Assembly (NCBI RefSeq): GCF_014648815.1
Contig: NZ_BMRV01000001.1
Location: forward strand, 372,001-436,000
Direction: 5' to 3'
DNA length: 64,000 nt
DNA from: Streptomyces flaveolus
Lineage (GTDB): Bacteria > Actinomycetota > Actinomycetes > Streptomycetales > Streptomycetaceae
In this document: piece by piece, positions 15,868 to 24,794 of the stretch
Position numbering within the stretch: the first letter of the stretch is position 1
How the letters are laid out: each line of letters opens with the position of its first letter
Notes under the pieces: model-generated
The model's database searches: none
What the model was told of the DNA's origin: nothing
Seen by the model: the letters and a program-made list of their open reading frames with translations, nothing else
Translations under genes and position numbers: made by a program

Positions 15868-17268
15868 CTAGGCGGCGCGCGCCGACAGGGACTCGGCCGT
15901 ATGCATCGACCGGCCCGCGCCCAGGTCCGTCAGGATCGCCGCCGACGCCCGGTGGGCCGAGTGCAGCGCGCCCTGGACGGTGCTGGTGTCCCGGTGGTCG
16001 CCGCACACGTACAGGCCGGCCAGCAGCCGCACCGGCCGGAGCGGGTCGTGCGGCGGGCGCATGGCGGGCACCGCCTCGGCCGTGTGGTGCACGGCCAGGG
16101 TCTCCCAGCGGCCGGTCGGCATGCCGTAGAGGCGGGCCAGATGGATGCGTACGGCCGCGTCGACGTCGGACGGCACGGGGCCGAGGACCGTCGAGGAGAC
16201 CAGGGCGCGGCCGGCCGGCGCGCGCGACGGGTCCACGTGGCTGACCACCGCCGTGTGGGCGACCGGTCCGCCGCGGTCCGCGTCGAGCAGCAGGGACGCA
16301 CCGGTCGCCGGGGGCTCGTCGGTCGTGTGGTGCACCACCGTCACCGGATGGAAGTCCGGCACCCGCAGCCCCGGCAGCAGCTCGGCGGCGGCGCGGGCGT
16401 CGGTCGCCACCAGGACGGCCCGGCAGCGGATGACGCCGTGCTCGGCGGTGGTCACCGCGTTGGTGGCGACCGAGGTGACCCGGACGCCGGTGTGCACGGT
16501 GCCGGCCGGCAGCGCCCGCGCCAGCAGCTCCGGCACGGTCTCCGCCCCGCCCTCGGGCAGCACCGGCCGCCCGCTCGCGAAGGCGCGCAGCGCGAGGTCG
16601 GCGCACCGGCTGGAGGTGGTCAGGTCCGGGTCGTACAGCAGGGCGGCGAGCAGCGGACGCAGGAAGCCGTCGATCGTGCGGGCGGGCAGTCCGCGGGCCG
16701 ACAGCGCCTGGGCGGCGGGCAGCTCCGGGCGCGCCAGCAGCCGTTCGACCGGGGTGCTCGCGAGACGGGTCAGCGCGGCGCCGAGCCGGGCCTGGTCGAC
16801 GGCGGTGCCCAGCGGGGCGCCCGTCCGGGGCCGGGGGGCGGCGACGGGCCGTCCCGGCACCCGGGGCGCGGGGGCCATGCGCCGGGGCGCGGAAACCGCC
16901 CGGGGGGCGCTCGCCAGGGCGCGCACCGTATGGAGTGCGCCTCTTGCGCCCCGGGCGCCGGCCGGGGCGCCCGCGCGGTGGTGGCGGCCCTCGCTGTGCA
17001 GCAGCACCCCGGGCGCGAACGGCAGCAGCGCGAGGCCGTCCAGACCGGGGGTGAGGCGCAGTTCGGGATACGCCGTGGAGAGCAGCTGTCCGATCCTGTC
17101 GAGCCGGAATCCGTCGACCTTCTCGGTCGCCATCCGGCCGCCCACTCCATGGGCGGCCTCCAGGACCGTGGTCGTCACTCCTGCGCTGGTCAGCCGATGC
17201 GCCGCGGCGAGGCCGGCGATCCCGGCCCCCACGACGACGACGTCCGCCTGGTACGCGGGCTCAAGCAC
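15868..17268 (-). CDS. FAD-dependent amine-oxidase/phytoene-desaturase-like enzyme
   Basis: 466 residues from a GTG preceded by GGAGGGG. The N-terminal VVVGAGIAGLAAAHRLTSAG is the FAD-binding Rossmann motif, followed by EAAHGVGGRMATEKVDGFRL (GG doublet of the flavin amine oxidase family), and the C terminus carries YVCGDHRDTSTVQGALHSAH, the second FAD-binding segment. The long middle region binds substrate and is not diagnostic. Substrate unknown. It does not sit next to carotenoid genes here. Confidence 0.85.
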   Translation of the reverse strand: MLEPAYQADVVVVGAGIAGLAAAHRLTSAGVTTTVLEAAHGVGGRMATEKVDGFRLDRIGQLLSTAYPELRLTPGLDGLALLPFAPGVLLHSEGRHHRAGAPAGARGARGALHTVRALASAPRAVSAPRRMAPAPRVPGRPVAAPRPRTGAPLGTAVDQARLGAALTRLASTPVERLLARPELPAAQALSARGLPARTIDGFLRPLLAALLYDPDLTTSSRCADLALRAFASGRPVLPEGGAETVPELLARALPAGTVHTGVRVTSVATNAVTTAEHGVIRCRAVLVATDARAAAELLPGLRVPDFHPVTVVHHTTDEPPATGASLLLDADRGGPVAHTAVVSHVDPSRAPAGRALVSSTVLGPVPSDVDAAVRIHLARLYGMPTGRWETLAVHHTAEAVPAMRPPHDPLRPVRLLAGLYVCGDHRDTSTVQGALHSAHRASAAILTDLGAGRSMHTAESLSARAA

Positions 17269-17648
17269 GTGCCCCTCCTAGGGGGTGTCGTTCGGATCAT
17301 GCCGCAGACGCGGGGCCTGGCACGCCCACCTGCGGCGTTGTCGTCACTCGCCGACGCTCCGCGTCGACTCCCTCCTCCGCCTCGCATCCGGACGAGTCAG
17401 GCCCCGCTCACCGGCGCTGACGAAGAACCGCCGATCTGCTGCGTCCTGATCCAAGCGTCACCCCCTGGAGGCTGCGCGGCCGCTGGAGACGTCATGCCCC
17501 CAACCGGCTTGAGGGATACCCGAGTTCATCCCGAGATTAAGGCGGGGACCGGTCAGGGGGAGTCGCACGGAGGCAGGGCACGGTCGCACGACGGTCGCAT
17601 ATGGCTGCCGTACGGCCGCCAAACGGTCACAAGGGGCTCGTCCCTGTC
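17269..17648. other. 380-base gap with a Streptomyces-type intergenic block
   Basis: No credible gene. Positions ~17297-17395 (GCAGACGCGGGGCCTGGCAC, then CTGCGGCGTTGTCGTCACTC and CGCCGACGCTCCGCGTCGAC) look like a sequence block I recognise from intergenic regions of other streptomycetes. The rest, to 17648, shows nothing I can assign. Promoters for the minus-strand oxidoreductase probably lie at its left end. Confidence 0.45.
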
Positions 17649-18554
17649 TCACAGCGCCGCCCGGATCGCCCCTTCGATCTCCGGGAAGGCGAAGCGGAAG
17701 CCCGATTCCAGGAGGCGGGCCGGCAGTACGCGGGCGCTGCCCAGGACATCGCCGGACATCTCGCCGAGCACGGTCCGCAGCACCGGCGCGGGCACGGCGA
17801 AGGGCGTCGGCCGGTGCAGCACCCGCCCCATCGCCGCCGTGATCTCACGGTTCGTCAGCGGGTGCGGGGCGGTCAGGTTGAAGGGGCCGGACAGGTCGTC
17901 CCGGTCCAGGAGGTGCCGGATCGCGGCCACCTCGTCGTGCAGCGCCACGAACGACCAGTACTGCGACCCGTCGCCCAGCCGCCCGCCGAGCCCCGCCCGG
18001 AAGAGCGGGAACAGCCGCCCCCAGGCCCCGCCGTGCCGGGCGACGACCAGCCCGGTCCGGGCGAACACCGTCCGCACGCCCGCCTCCCGGGCGGGCGCCG
18101 CCGCGCCCTCCCACTCCACGCACACCGACGGCAGGAAACCCTCGCCGGCGGGCGCGCTCTCGTCGACGGGCCGCCCGCCGGTCTCCCCGTAGAAACCGAT
18201 CGCGCTGCCGTTCACGAAGACCCGTACCGGCCGCTCCAGCGAGGCGACGGCCTCGGCGAGCGCCCTGGTGCCGTGCACCCGGCTGTCGCGGATCCGCGCC
18301 TTGTACGCCTCGCTCCAGCGGCGGTCGCCGATCCCCGCCCCGGCCAGGTTCACCACGGCGTCGCACCCCTCGAGCCCGGCCGCGTCCACGCGCCTGGCGT
18401 CGGGGTCCCACCGGACCTCGTCCGCACCCCGCGGGGCACGGCGCACCAGGCGCACCACCTCGTGCCCGTCCGCGGTCAGGGACCGCACCAGCGCGCTGCC
18501 GATGAGACCGGACGCGCCGGCCACCGCGATACGGGAACGTTCCGAGTCGTCCAT
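17649..18554 (-). CDS. TIGR01777-family NAD(P)-dependent epimerase
   Basis: 301 residues from the ATG at 18554. It starts RIAVAGASGLIGSALVRSLT (Rossmann motif) and contains DAVVNLAGAGIGDRRWSEAY, the hallmark of this SulA/YfcH-like group, plus SAIGFYGETG in the active-site region and a C-terminal DUF1731-like segment (PVLRTVLGEMSGDVLGSARV). Role unknown; some relatives affect cell division in other bacteria. Divergent from the adjacent GNAT gene with a 63-base gap. Confidence 0.88.
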   Translation of the reverse strand: MDDSERSRIAVAGASGLIGSALVRSLTADGHEVVRLVRRAPRGADEVRWDPDARRVDAAGLEGCDAVVNLAGAGIGDRRWSEAYKARIRDSRVHGTRALAEAVASLERPVRVFVNGSAIGFYGETGGRPVDESAPAGEGFLPSVCVEWEGAAAPAREAGVRTVFARTGLVVARHGGAWGRLFPLFRAGLGGRLGDGSQYWSFVALHDEVAAIRHLLDRDDLSGPFNLTAPHPLTNREITAAMGRVLHRPTPFAVPAPVLRTVLGEMSGDVLGSARVLPARLLESGFRFAFPEIEGAIRAAL

Positions 18555-18617
18555 GCGTCCATCCTGCCCGGATCCGCCGGAAACCTCGGTCCGGGCGCGC
18601 GCCGTACAGTGACCGCC

Positions 18618-19106
18618 ATGCCAGTTCCCCACATACGCCGAGCCCGGCCCGAGGACGAGCAGCCGCTGCGCCGGCTCGACCGCGCGACCTGGTCGTACCA
18701 GCACGCCGTCTCGCCCCCGCCGGGGCCGGACGACCCCTTCTTCAGCGAGCGGTCGGGCCCCGCCGACCACCTCGTCGCCGAGCTCGACGGCACCCTCGTC
18801 GGCTACGTCCGCCTCGGCTTCCCGACGCCACTGGCCTCCAACGCCCACGTACGCCAGATCCGGGGCCTCGCCGTCGCCGACGCGGCCCGCGGCCACGGCA
18901 TCGGCCGGGCCCTCGTCCGCGGCGCCGTCGAGGAGGCCCGCAGCCTGGGCGCCCGCCGCATCACCCTGCGCGTCCTCGGCCACAACACCGCGGCCCGGGG
19001 GCTCTACGAGTCCGAGGGCTTCGTCGTCGAGGGCGTCCAGCCGGAGGAGTTCCGCCTCGACGGCGCGTACGTCGACGACGTGCTGATGGGGCAGCGGCTG
19101 GTGTAG
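18618..19106 (+). CDS. GNAT-family N-acetyltransferase
   Basis: 162 residues. The acetyl-CoA site is IRGLAVADAARGHGIGRALV (R/Q-x-x-G-x-G/A signature), with the C-terminal HNTAARGLYESEGFVVEGVQ beta-strand/helix typical of RimI-like GNATs. The acceptor could be a small amine or a protein N terminus. ATG at 18618 chosen because upstream sequence lacks GNAT features. Cytoplasmic. Confidence 0.88.
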   Translation: MPVPHIRRARPEDEQPLRRLDRATWSYQHAVSPPPGPDDPFFSERSGPADHLVAELDGTLVGYVRLGFPTPLASNAHVRQIRGLAVADAARGHGIGRALVRGAVEEARSLGARRITLRVLGHNTAARGLYESEGFVVEGVQPEEFRLDGAYVDDVLMGQRLV

Positions 19107-19188
19107 GCCCGTGCCGGACGGCCGGACGGTTCCACCGGGCGGCACGGCTCGCGTCGCGGGCGGAGCGGATCCACCGGACAGTGGGACC

Positions 19189-19986
19189 ATGCGTGTCTTC
19201 CGAGGTCCGCGCGGCCCATGGGAACGGCGTCCGGACCGTATACCGGCCCCGGCCCGGGTGCTGCTCGGCTGCCTGCCCGGCCTCGCCGCCGTCGCGGCGC
19301 TGGTGCTGTGCGCGAGCGGGGTGGAACGGGCCGTCGAGACGAACGCCCGCTCGGCCGCCGCCCCCCTGCACGCCGCCCCACGGCCGCCCGTCGTGCCCCG
19401 CTCGGTCTGGCTGGGCGGCGACGCCCGCACCCAGCCGGCCCCGCGCTACGACGACGAGATCCGCGCCGTCTTCGTCCACCACACCGACACACCGAACGGC
19501 TACGACTGCGCCGACGTGCCGGGCATCCTCCGCGGGGTCTACATGGGCCAGACCGGCGCCCGGGACTGGGACGACATCGGCTACAACTTCGTCGTCGACC
19601 GCTGCGGCACCATCTACGAGGGCCGTGCCGGCGGCATCGACCGCCCCGTCACCGGTGCCCACACCCAGGGCTTCAACCACCGCACCACCGGCATCGCCGC
19701 CCTCGGCACCTTCACCGCGGGCGTTCCCGTGCCGGACGCGCTGACCGACGCGATCGCGGCGCTGGCAGCCTGGAAACTGGGCCCGGCCGACACCGACCCG
19801 CGCGGGACGGTCCGCCTGGTCTCCAGCAACGGCCTCAGCCGGTACGCCGCCGGCAGCACCGCCACCCTGCCCGCCGTCGCGGGACACGGGGAGGGCTACC
19901 AGACGAGCTGCCCGGGCGAGGCCCTGGCGGCCCGCCTCCCGCACATCAGGGACCTCGCCGCCCGCCTCCAGGGCAGGACCGGCTGA
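19189..19986 (+). CDS. Secreted PGRP-like N-acetylmuramoyl-L-alanine amidase
   Basis: 265 residues from the ATG at 19189 (MRVFRGPRGPWERR). A basic N terminus and hydrophobic helix (about 22-46) suggest export or anchoring. The amidase_2/PGRP domain follows: AVFVHHTDT (first zinc histidine), YMGQTGARDWDDIGYNFVVD, AHTQGFNHRTTGIA (second histidine region) and YQTSCPGEAL (cysteine ligand). It would cleave the bond between MurNAc and the stem peptide, in wall turnover. Starts 82 bases after the GNAT gene. Confidence 0.88.
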   Translation: MRVFRGPRGPWERRPDRIPAPARVLLGCLPGLAAVAALVLCASGVERAVETNARSAAAPLHAAPRPPVVPRSVWLGGDARTQPAPRYDDEIRAVFVHHTDTPNGYDCADVPGILRGVYMGQTGARDWDDIGYNFVVDRCGTIYEGRAGGIDRPVTGAHTQGFNHRTTGIAALGTFTAGVPVPDALTDAIAALAAWKLGPADTDPRGTVRLVSSNGLSRYAAGSTATLPAVAGHGEGYQTSCPGEALAARLPHIRDLAARLQGRTG

Positions 19987-20007
19987 CCCGGGCGGCGGGG
20001 ATGCGCC

Positions 20008-20529
20008 TCAGCCGTCCCCGAAGCGCTCCCACAGCCGCGGGAGCCGTTCGGCGACGGCCCGGTCGTCCTCCAGGTCGATCGGTGTGCCCAGCGGCTCCGT
20101 CGGCCCCGGTGCGATGCCGAGGTCGGGGGCGACGGTGCCGGTGAGCTGCTCGTAGGCCTCGTCGGCCGCGTAGCCGAGTTCCTCCCCGTCGCCGTCCAGC
20201 TCCTCGTCGAAGTCGTCCAGCAGCTCGGCGAGCGAGTCGGGGTCGTGCACCGCGCCCTCGTACACCTCGCGGCCCTGGCCGATCAGCCAGCACCGGAAGT
20301 AGTCGAAGGCGTCGTCGCTCGCCCCGCCGAGCAGCACCCACGCGGCACCCCACAGGTCCCACGTGCAGGCCCGGTTGTAGCGGGCCTCGAAGTGGCGGGC
20401 GAAGTCCAGGACGAGGTCCGGGTCCAGTTCGAGGAGCCGCTCCAGGAGCAGGTCGGCCTGGTCCTCGGGGTCGCCTTCGGCGCCCCGACGGGTGGAGTCG
20501 ATCAGCTCCCAGAACTCCGTCTCGTCCAT
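20008..20529 (-). CDS. DUF4240-type protein
   Basis: 173 residues, strongly acidic. MDETEFWELIDSTRR at the N terminus, DLWGAAWVLLGGASDDAFDY in the middle and DFDEELDGDGEELGYAADEA later fit the DUF4240 pattern, named for the conserved FW at the start. Function unknown. The ATG at 20529 is preferred to one at 20553. Convergent with the amidase. Confidence 0.8.
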   Translation of the reverse strand: MDETEFWELIDSTRRGAEGDPEDQADLLLERLLELDPDLVLDFARHFEARYNRACTWDLWGAAWVLLGGASDDAFDYFRCWLIGQGREVYEGAVHDPDSLAELLDDFDEELDGDGEELGYAADEAYEQLTGTVAPDLGIAPGPTEPLGTPIDLEDDRAVAERLPRLWERFGDG

Positions 20530-20626
20530 CACGGGTCCAGCATCGGCCCTCAAGGGGTGCCACGCACGTGGAGCGGAGCGGATCGTTATCTCCGGGCGGC
20601 CGGGGCCGTCGGGCCGTCGAGTCCGG

Positions 20627-21607
20627 TCAGGTCCCGTCCCGGTACAGCGCGGCGAGGCGCCGGGCGTCCCGTGCGAAGCGTCCGCGCAGTTCCCCGGGTG
20701 CCAGTACCTCCACCTCCGGTCCGAGCGCCCTCAGCTGGGTGTGGGCCACCTCCTCGGACTCCACCGGCATCGTCACGGTCACCCACCCGTCCGCGTCCGG
20801 CGCGCCGGCGGCCTCCAGGGCCTCCCGGGCCGACAGCGCGTCCACGGCGTACGGCAGCTCCCGCACGCCCCGCTCGGACAGCCGCACCACGACCTCGACC
20901 CGCAGGATCGAGCGCGCGAACTGCTCGGCCCGCTCCGCCCAGAACGCCGGCAGGTCGAACTCCTCGTCCCGCGCGAACCGCTCCCCGCCGGGTTCCACCG
21001 CCGTGAACCGGTCCACCCGGTACACCCGGAACGAGCCGCCGTCCGGCACCCGCGCGCACAGGTACCAGACCCCCGCCTTCAGCACGAGCCCGTACGGCTC
21101 CAGCTCGCGGACGATCTCCTCCTCCCCACGCCGGTAGCGCGCGGCGAGCCGCCGGTCGTCCCACACCGCGTCCGCGACCGCCGGCAGCAGCTCGGGCGTC
21201 TCCGGCTCCCGGAACCAGTTCGGCGCGTCCAGGTGGAACCGCTGGGCGGCCGTGCGGGAGGCGTCCCGCAGGGAGGGCAGCAGCGCGGCCGACACCTTCA
21301 GCCGGGCCGCCGACGCGGCGTCCTCCAGCCCCATCTCGCGCAGCGCCCCCGGCACGCCGGACAGGAACAGCGCCTCCGCCTCGCCGCGCGCCAGCCCCGT
21401 CAGCCGCGTCCGGTAGCCGCCGATCAGCCGGTACCCCCCGGCCCGGCCCCGCTCGGCGTACACGGGTACGCCCGCCTCCGACAGCGCCTGCGCGTCCCGC
21501 GTCACGGTCCGCTCCGACACCTCCAGCTCCTCGGCCAGCTCCGCGGCGGTCATGGCCGGGCGGGACTGGAGCAGCAGCACCATCTTGATGAGGCGGGCAG
21601 CACGCAT
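20627..21607 (-). CDS. WYL-domain transcriptional regulator (DeoR-type HTH)
   Basis: 326 residues from the ATG at 21607 (MRAARLIKMVLLLQSRPAMT). The winged HTH is AAELAEELEVSERTVTRDAQ, followed by the effector-binding WYL domain (YGLVLKAGVWYLCARVPDGG) and a C-terminal WCX-like extension. WYL regulators bind small ligands or nucleic acid; many act in DNA damage or defence, but nothing nearby suggests a specific target. It ends transcription-opposed to no gene; aceE lies upstream, same strand. Confidence 0.88.
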   Translation of the reverse strand: MRAARLIKMVLLLQSRPAMTAAELAEELEVSERTVTRDAQALSEAGVPVYAERGRAGGYRLIGGYRTRLTGLARGEAEALFLSGVPGALREMGLEDAASAARLKVSAALLPSLRDASRTAAQRFHLDAPNWFREPETPELLPAVADAVWDDRRLAARYRRGEEEIVRELEPYGLVLKAGVWYLCARVPDGGSFRVYRVDRFTAVEPGGERFARDEEFDLPAFWAERAEQFARSILRVEVVVRLSERGVRELPYAVDALSAREALEAAGAPDADGWVTVTMPVESEEVAHTQLRALGPEVEVLAPGELRGRFARDARRLAALYRDGT

Positions 21608-21620
21608 GCCCACATCATGC

Positions 21621-21650
21621 AGGAGGCCCCCGCCGAAGCGGGGGCCTCCT
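21621..21650 (-). terminator. Hairpin after aceE
   Basis: Perfect 13-bp stem, AGGAGGCCCCCGC (21621-21633) with 21638-21650, closed by a CGAA tetraloop, 13 bases beyond the aceE stop. It also spans the region just before the WYL gene start. Confidence 0.85.
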
Positions 21651-21662
21651 CGGGTCAGAGCC

Positions 21663-24365
21663 TCACAGCCCGTAGCGCTCGCGCGCTTCCTTCACGGCCG
21701 TCGCCTGGACCTCGCCGCGCTTGGCGAGCTGGGCCAGGGCCGCGACGACGATGGACTCGGCGTCCACGCCGAAGTGGCGGCGGGCGGCCTCACGGGTGTC
21801 CGACAGACCGAAGCCGTCGGCGCCCAGCGAGGACCAGTCCTGCTCGACCCACTGCGCGATCTGGTCCGGGACCTGGCGCATGTAGTCGGAGACGGCCAGC
21901 ACCGGGCCCTCGGCGCCCTGGAGCGCCTGACGGACGTACGGCACCCGCTCCTCGCCGCGCAGCAGCGCCGCGTCGGCGTCCAGCGCGTCCCGGCGCAGCT
22001 CGGTCCAGGAGGTCGCGGACCACACGTCGGCGGCCACGCCCCACTCCTCGGCGAGCAGACGCTGCGCCTTGAGCGTCCAGTGGATCGCCGTACCGGAGCC
22101 GAGCAGCTGGATGCGCGGGGCGTTGGCGGCCGGGGCGAGACCCGCCGACTCCGCCGTGTTGAAGCGGTACAGGCCCTTGACGATGCCCTCGTCGACACCG
22201 GGCGCGGACGGCTTGGCCGGCTGCGGCATCGGCTCGTTGTAGACCGTCAGGTAGTAGAAGACGTTCGGGTCCTCGTCCGGGGCCGCCTCGCCGTACATAC
22301 GGCGCAGACCGTCCTTGACGATCGCCGCGACCTCGTACGCGAACGCCGGGTCGTACGTCAGGGCGGCCGGGTTGGTCGCCGCGATCGCGGGGGAGTGGCC
22401 GTCCGCGTGCTGGAGGCCCTCACCGGTCAGCGTGGTCCGGCCGGCGGTGGCGCCGACCAGGAAGCCGCGGCCGAGCTGGTCGCCGAGCTGCCACATCTGG
22501 TCGGCCGTGCGCTGCCAGCCGAACATCGAGTAGAAGATGTAGAACGGGATCATCGCCTCGCCGTGCGTCGCGTACGACGTCGAAGCGGCGATGAAGTCGG
22601 CCATCGACCCGGCCTCGGTGATCCCCTCGTTGAGGATCTGGCCGTTCGTGGCCTCCTTGTAGTACATCAGCTGGTCGCGGTCGACCGGCTCGTACGTCTG
22701 GCCCTTGGGCGAGTAGATGCCGAGCGACGGGAACAGCGACTCCATGCCGAAGGTGCGCGCCTCGTCGGGGACGATCGGCACCCAGCGCTTGCCGGTCTCC
22801 TTGTCGCGGACCAGGTCCTTGACCAGGCGGACGAAGGCCATGGTGGTGGCCACGCTCTGCGTGCCGGAGCCCTTGTCGAAGGCGGTGAAGGCCTTGTCGG
22901 CGGGCGCGGGCAGCGGTGCGACCGGGTGCACGCGGCGGGCCGGGGCCGGACCGCCGAGGGCGGCGCGGCGCTCCTGGAGGTAGCGGACCTCGGGGGAGTC
23001 GGCGCCCGGGTGGCCGTAGGGGACCACGCCGTCGACGAAGTCGCTGTCCTTGATCGGCAGGCCGAGCAGGTCGCGCATGTCCTTGAACTCGTCCACCGAG
23101 AGCTTCTTCATCTGGTGGTTGGCGTTCTTGGACGCGAAGCCGGCGCCGAGGGTGTGGCCCTTGACCGTCTGGGCCAGGATCACGGTCGGCGCGCCCTTGT
23201 GGGCGAGCGCGGCCCGGTACGCGGCGTAGACCTTGCGCGACTCGTGGCCGCCGCGCGAGTAGTGGAAACACTCGAGGATCTTGTCGTCGGACAGCAGCTT
23301 CGCCATCTCGACGAGCGCCGGGTCCTTGCCGAAGAAGTCCTCGCGGATGTAGGCCGCGTCGCGCGTCTGGTACGTCTGCACCTGCGCGTCCGGTACCTCG
23401 CGCAGCCGGCGTACGAGCGCACCGGTGGTGTCGAGCTGGAACAGCTCGTCCCAGGCGGTGCCCCACAGCGACTTCACGACGTTCCAGCCGGCGCCGCGGA
23501 ACTGGGCCTCCAGCTCCTGCACGATCTTGAAGTTGGCGCGGACCGGACCGTCGAGGCGCTGCAGGTTGCAGTTGATGACGAAGGTCAGGTTGTCCAGGCC
23601 CTCACGGGAGGCGAGGGTCAGCGCGGTGGTGGACTCCGGCTCGTCCATCTCGCCGTCACCGAGGAACGCCCACACGTGGGAGTTCGTCAGGTCCTTGATG
23701 CCGCGGCTGGTCAGGTAGCGGTTGAAGCGCGCCTGGTAGATCGCGGAGATCGGGCCGAGGCCCATGGAGACGGTGGGGAACTCCCACAGCCAGGGCAGAC
23801 GGCGCGGGTGCGGGTAGGACGGCAGGCCGTTGCCGCCGGCCTCGCGGCGGAAGTTGTCGAGCTGCTCCTCGTTGAGCCGGCCGTCGAGGAAGGCGCGGGC
23901 GTAGATGCCGGGGGAGGCGTGGCCCTGGATGTAGAGCTGGTCGCCGGAGCCGTCCCCCTCCTTGCCCTTGAAGAAGTGGTTGAAGCCGGTTTCGTACAGC
24001 CAGGCCGCGGAGGCGAAGGTGGCGATGTGGCCGCCGACGCCGTACTTGCTCCCGCGGGTCACCATCGCCGCCGCGTTCCAGCGGTTCCAGGCGGTGATCC
24101 GCTGCTCCATCTCCTCGTCGCCGTCCACGGTGGGCTCGGCGGAGGTGGGGATGGTGTTGACGTAGTCCGTCTCGAGGAGCTTCGGCAGGGCGATGCCGGC
24201 GCCCTCGGCGCGCTCCAGTGTGCGGCGCATCAGGTACGCGGCACGGTGCGGCCCGGCCGCCTTGGTGACGGCGTCCAGGGAGGCCTGCCACTCGGCGGTC
24301 TCCTCGGGGTCGCGGTCCGGGAGCTGGTCGAGCTCGCTCGGCTGGATGGCGTTGGGGTCGGTCAT
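21663..24365 (-). CDS. aceE: Pyruvate dehydrogenase E1 component (homodimeric type)
   Basis: 900 residues from the ATG at 24365 (MTDPNAIQPSELDQLPDRDP). Homodimeric E1 decarboxylates pyruvate with thiamine diphosphate and passes the acetyl group to E2 lipoyl arms. The ThDP/Mg motif is GDGEMDEPESTTALTLASRE with NCNLQ downstream; the central YSRGGHESRKVYAAYRAA and the transketolase-like second half (SIYSPKGQTYEPVDRDQLMY, FYSMFGWQRTADQMWQLGDQ) are as in AceE. The gene sits with gntR, E2, lpd and the distant lipA/lipB. A start at 24545 in the same frame is not supported by a conserved N terminus. Confidence 0.96.
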   Translation of the reverse strand: MTDPNAIQPSELDQLPDRDPEETAEWQASLDAVTKAAGPHRAAYLMRRTLERAEGAGIALPKLLETDYVNTIPTSAEPTVDGDEEMEQRITAWNRWNAAAMVTRGSKYGVGGHIATFASAAWLYETGFNHFFKGKEGDGSGDQLYIQGHASPGIYARAFLDGRLNEEQLDNFRREAGGNGLPSYPHPRRLPWLWEFPTVSMGLGPISAIYQARFNRYLTSRGIKDLTNSHVWAFLGDGEMDEPESTTALTLASREGLDNLTFVINCNLQRLDGPVRANFKIVQELEAQFRGAGWNVVKSLWGTAWDELFQLDTTGALVRRLREVPDAQVQTYQTRDAAYIREDFFGKDPALVEMAKLLSDDKILECFHYSRGGHESRKVYAAYRAALAHKGAPTVILAQTVKGHTLGAGFASKNANHQMKKLSVDEFKDMRDLLGLPIKDSDFVDGVVPYGHPGADSPEVRYLQERRAALGGPAPARRVHPVAPLPAPADKAFTAFDKGSGTQSVATTMAFVRLVKDLVRDKETGKRWVPIVPDEARTFGMESLFPSLGIYSPKGQTYEPVDRDQLMYYKEATNGQILNEGITEAGSMADFIAASTSYATHGEAMIPFYIFYSMFGWQRTADQMWQLGDQLGRGFLVGATAGRTTLTGEGLQHADGHSPAIAATNPAALTYDPAFAYEVAAIVKDGLRRMYGEAAPDEDPNVFYYLTVYNEPMPQPAKPSAPGVDEGIVKGLYRFNTAESAGLAPAANAPRIQLLGSGTAIHWTLKAQRLLAEEWGVAADVWSATSWTELRRDALDADAALLRGEERVPYVRQALQGAEGPVLAVSDYMRQVPDQIAQWVEQDWSSLGADGFGLSDTREAARRHFGVDAESIVVAALAQLAKRGEVQATAVKEARERYGL

Positions 24366-24670
24366 GTCGCCGCCTTCCTCAGTCGAAGGGGGTTCCCTCA
24401 AGTCAAGGGTTCGGGGGTGCCCTAGGTCTTTGGCAGGACAGGGCGTGGGGCTTGGGTGGAAGCCCGTCGGTGACTGTAACTCCCTGATCGATGATCGATC
24501 AAAGGGTTGAGGGGCAAAACCTCTCGATCCCGAGAAAGTCGGCACGGGGTGCCTCCGGCGGTGGCACGCGGTGACCTCTAAGTTGGCGGTTTGCGCAGGT
24601 GAGAGAGGGCGGGCGCGGATGAGCTCGGGAGGTTCGGCGGTATGGCGTCTGCGGGTGATGTGTGGTTGGC

Positions 24671-24732
24671 CGCGCAGTTCCCCGCGCCCCTGAACGGCTG
24701 CGCCGTTCTTCAGGGGCGCGGGGAACTGCGCG
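24671..24732. repeat. Very long near-perfect hairpin between aceE and gntR
   Basis: CGCGCAGTTCCCCGCGCCCC plus four further bases (24671-24694) pairs perfectly with 24709-24732, a 24-bp stem; the 14-base middle can form a further GAACGGC/GCCGTTC stem in a shifted register. This is a recurrent Streptomyces intergenic hairpin, as I recall. It lies 63 bases past the gntR stop on the minus strand, so termination is a likely role. A GGTCTGGGGGCGCAGCCCCC block at about 24742 adjoins it. Confidence 0.85.
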
Positions 24733-24794
24733 AGACAGGGGGGTCTGGGGGCGCAGCCCCCAGGGCCGGGAGGGGAAGGGGCGGCGGGGGCGAA
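24733..24794. other. Remainder of the 430-base aceE-gntR gap
   Basis: The 24366-24794 gap holds no gene. Apart from the hairpin above, 24366-24670 is the upstream region of aceE with an AT-richer patch near 24475-24530 (GATCGATGATCGATCAA) that could contain the promoter; the self-complementary GATCGATGATCGATC stretch could be an operator. 24733-24794 holds a second GC hairpin. Confidence 0.4.

Noticed and set aside
17649..19430. A 593-codon minus-strand frame that includes the TIGR01777 gene and runs opposite the GNAT and amidase genes
   Set aside because: Only the part after the ATG at 18554 is epimerase-like. Upstream is the shadow of the GNAT and amidase genes.
21552..24425. A continuous plus-strand frame of about 950 codons opposite aceE
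   Set aside because: An antisense shadow of aceE, with Arg/Val/Gly-rich content and no recognisable domain.
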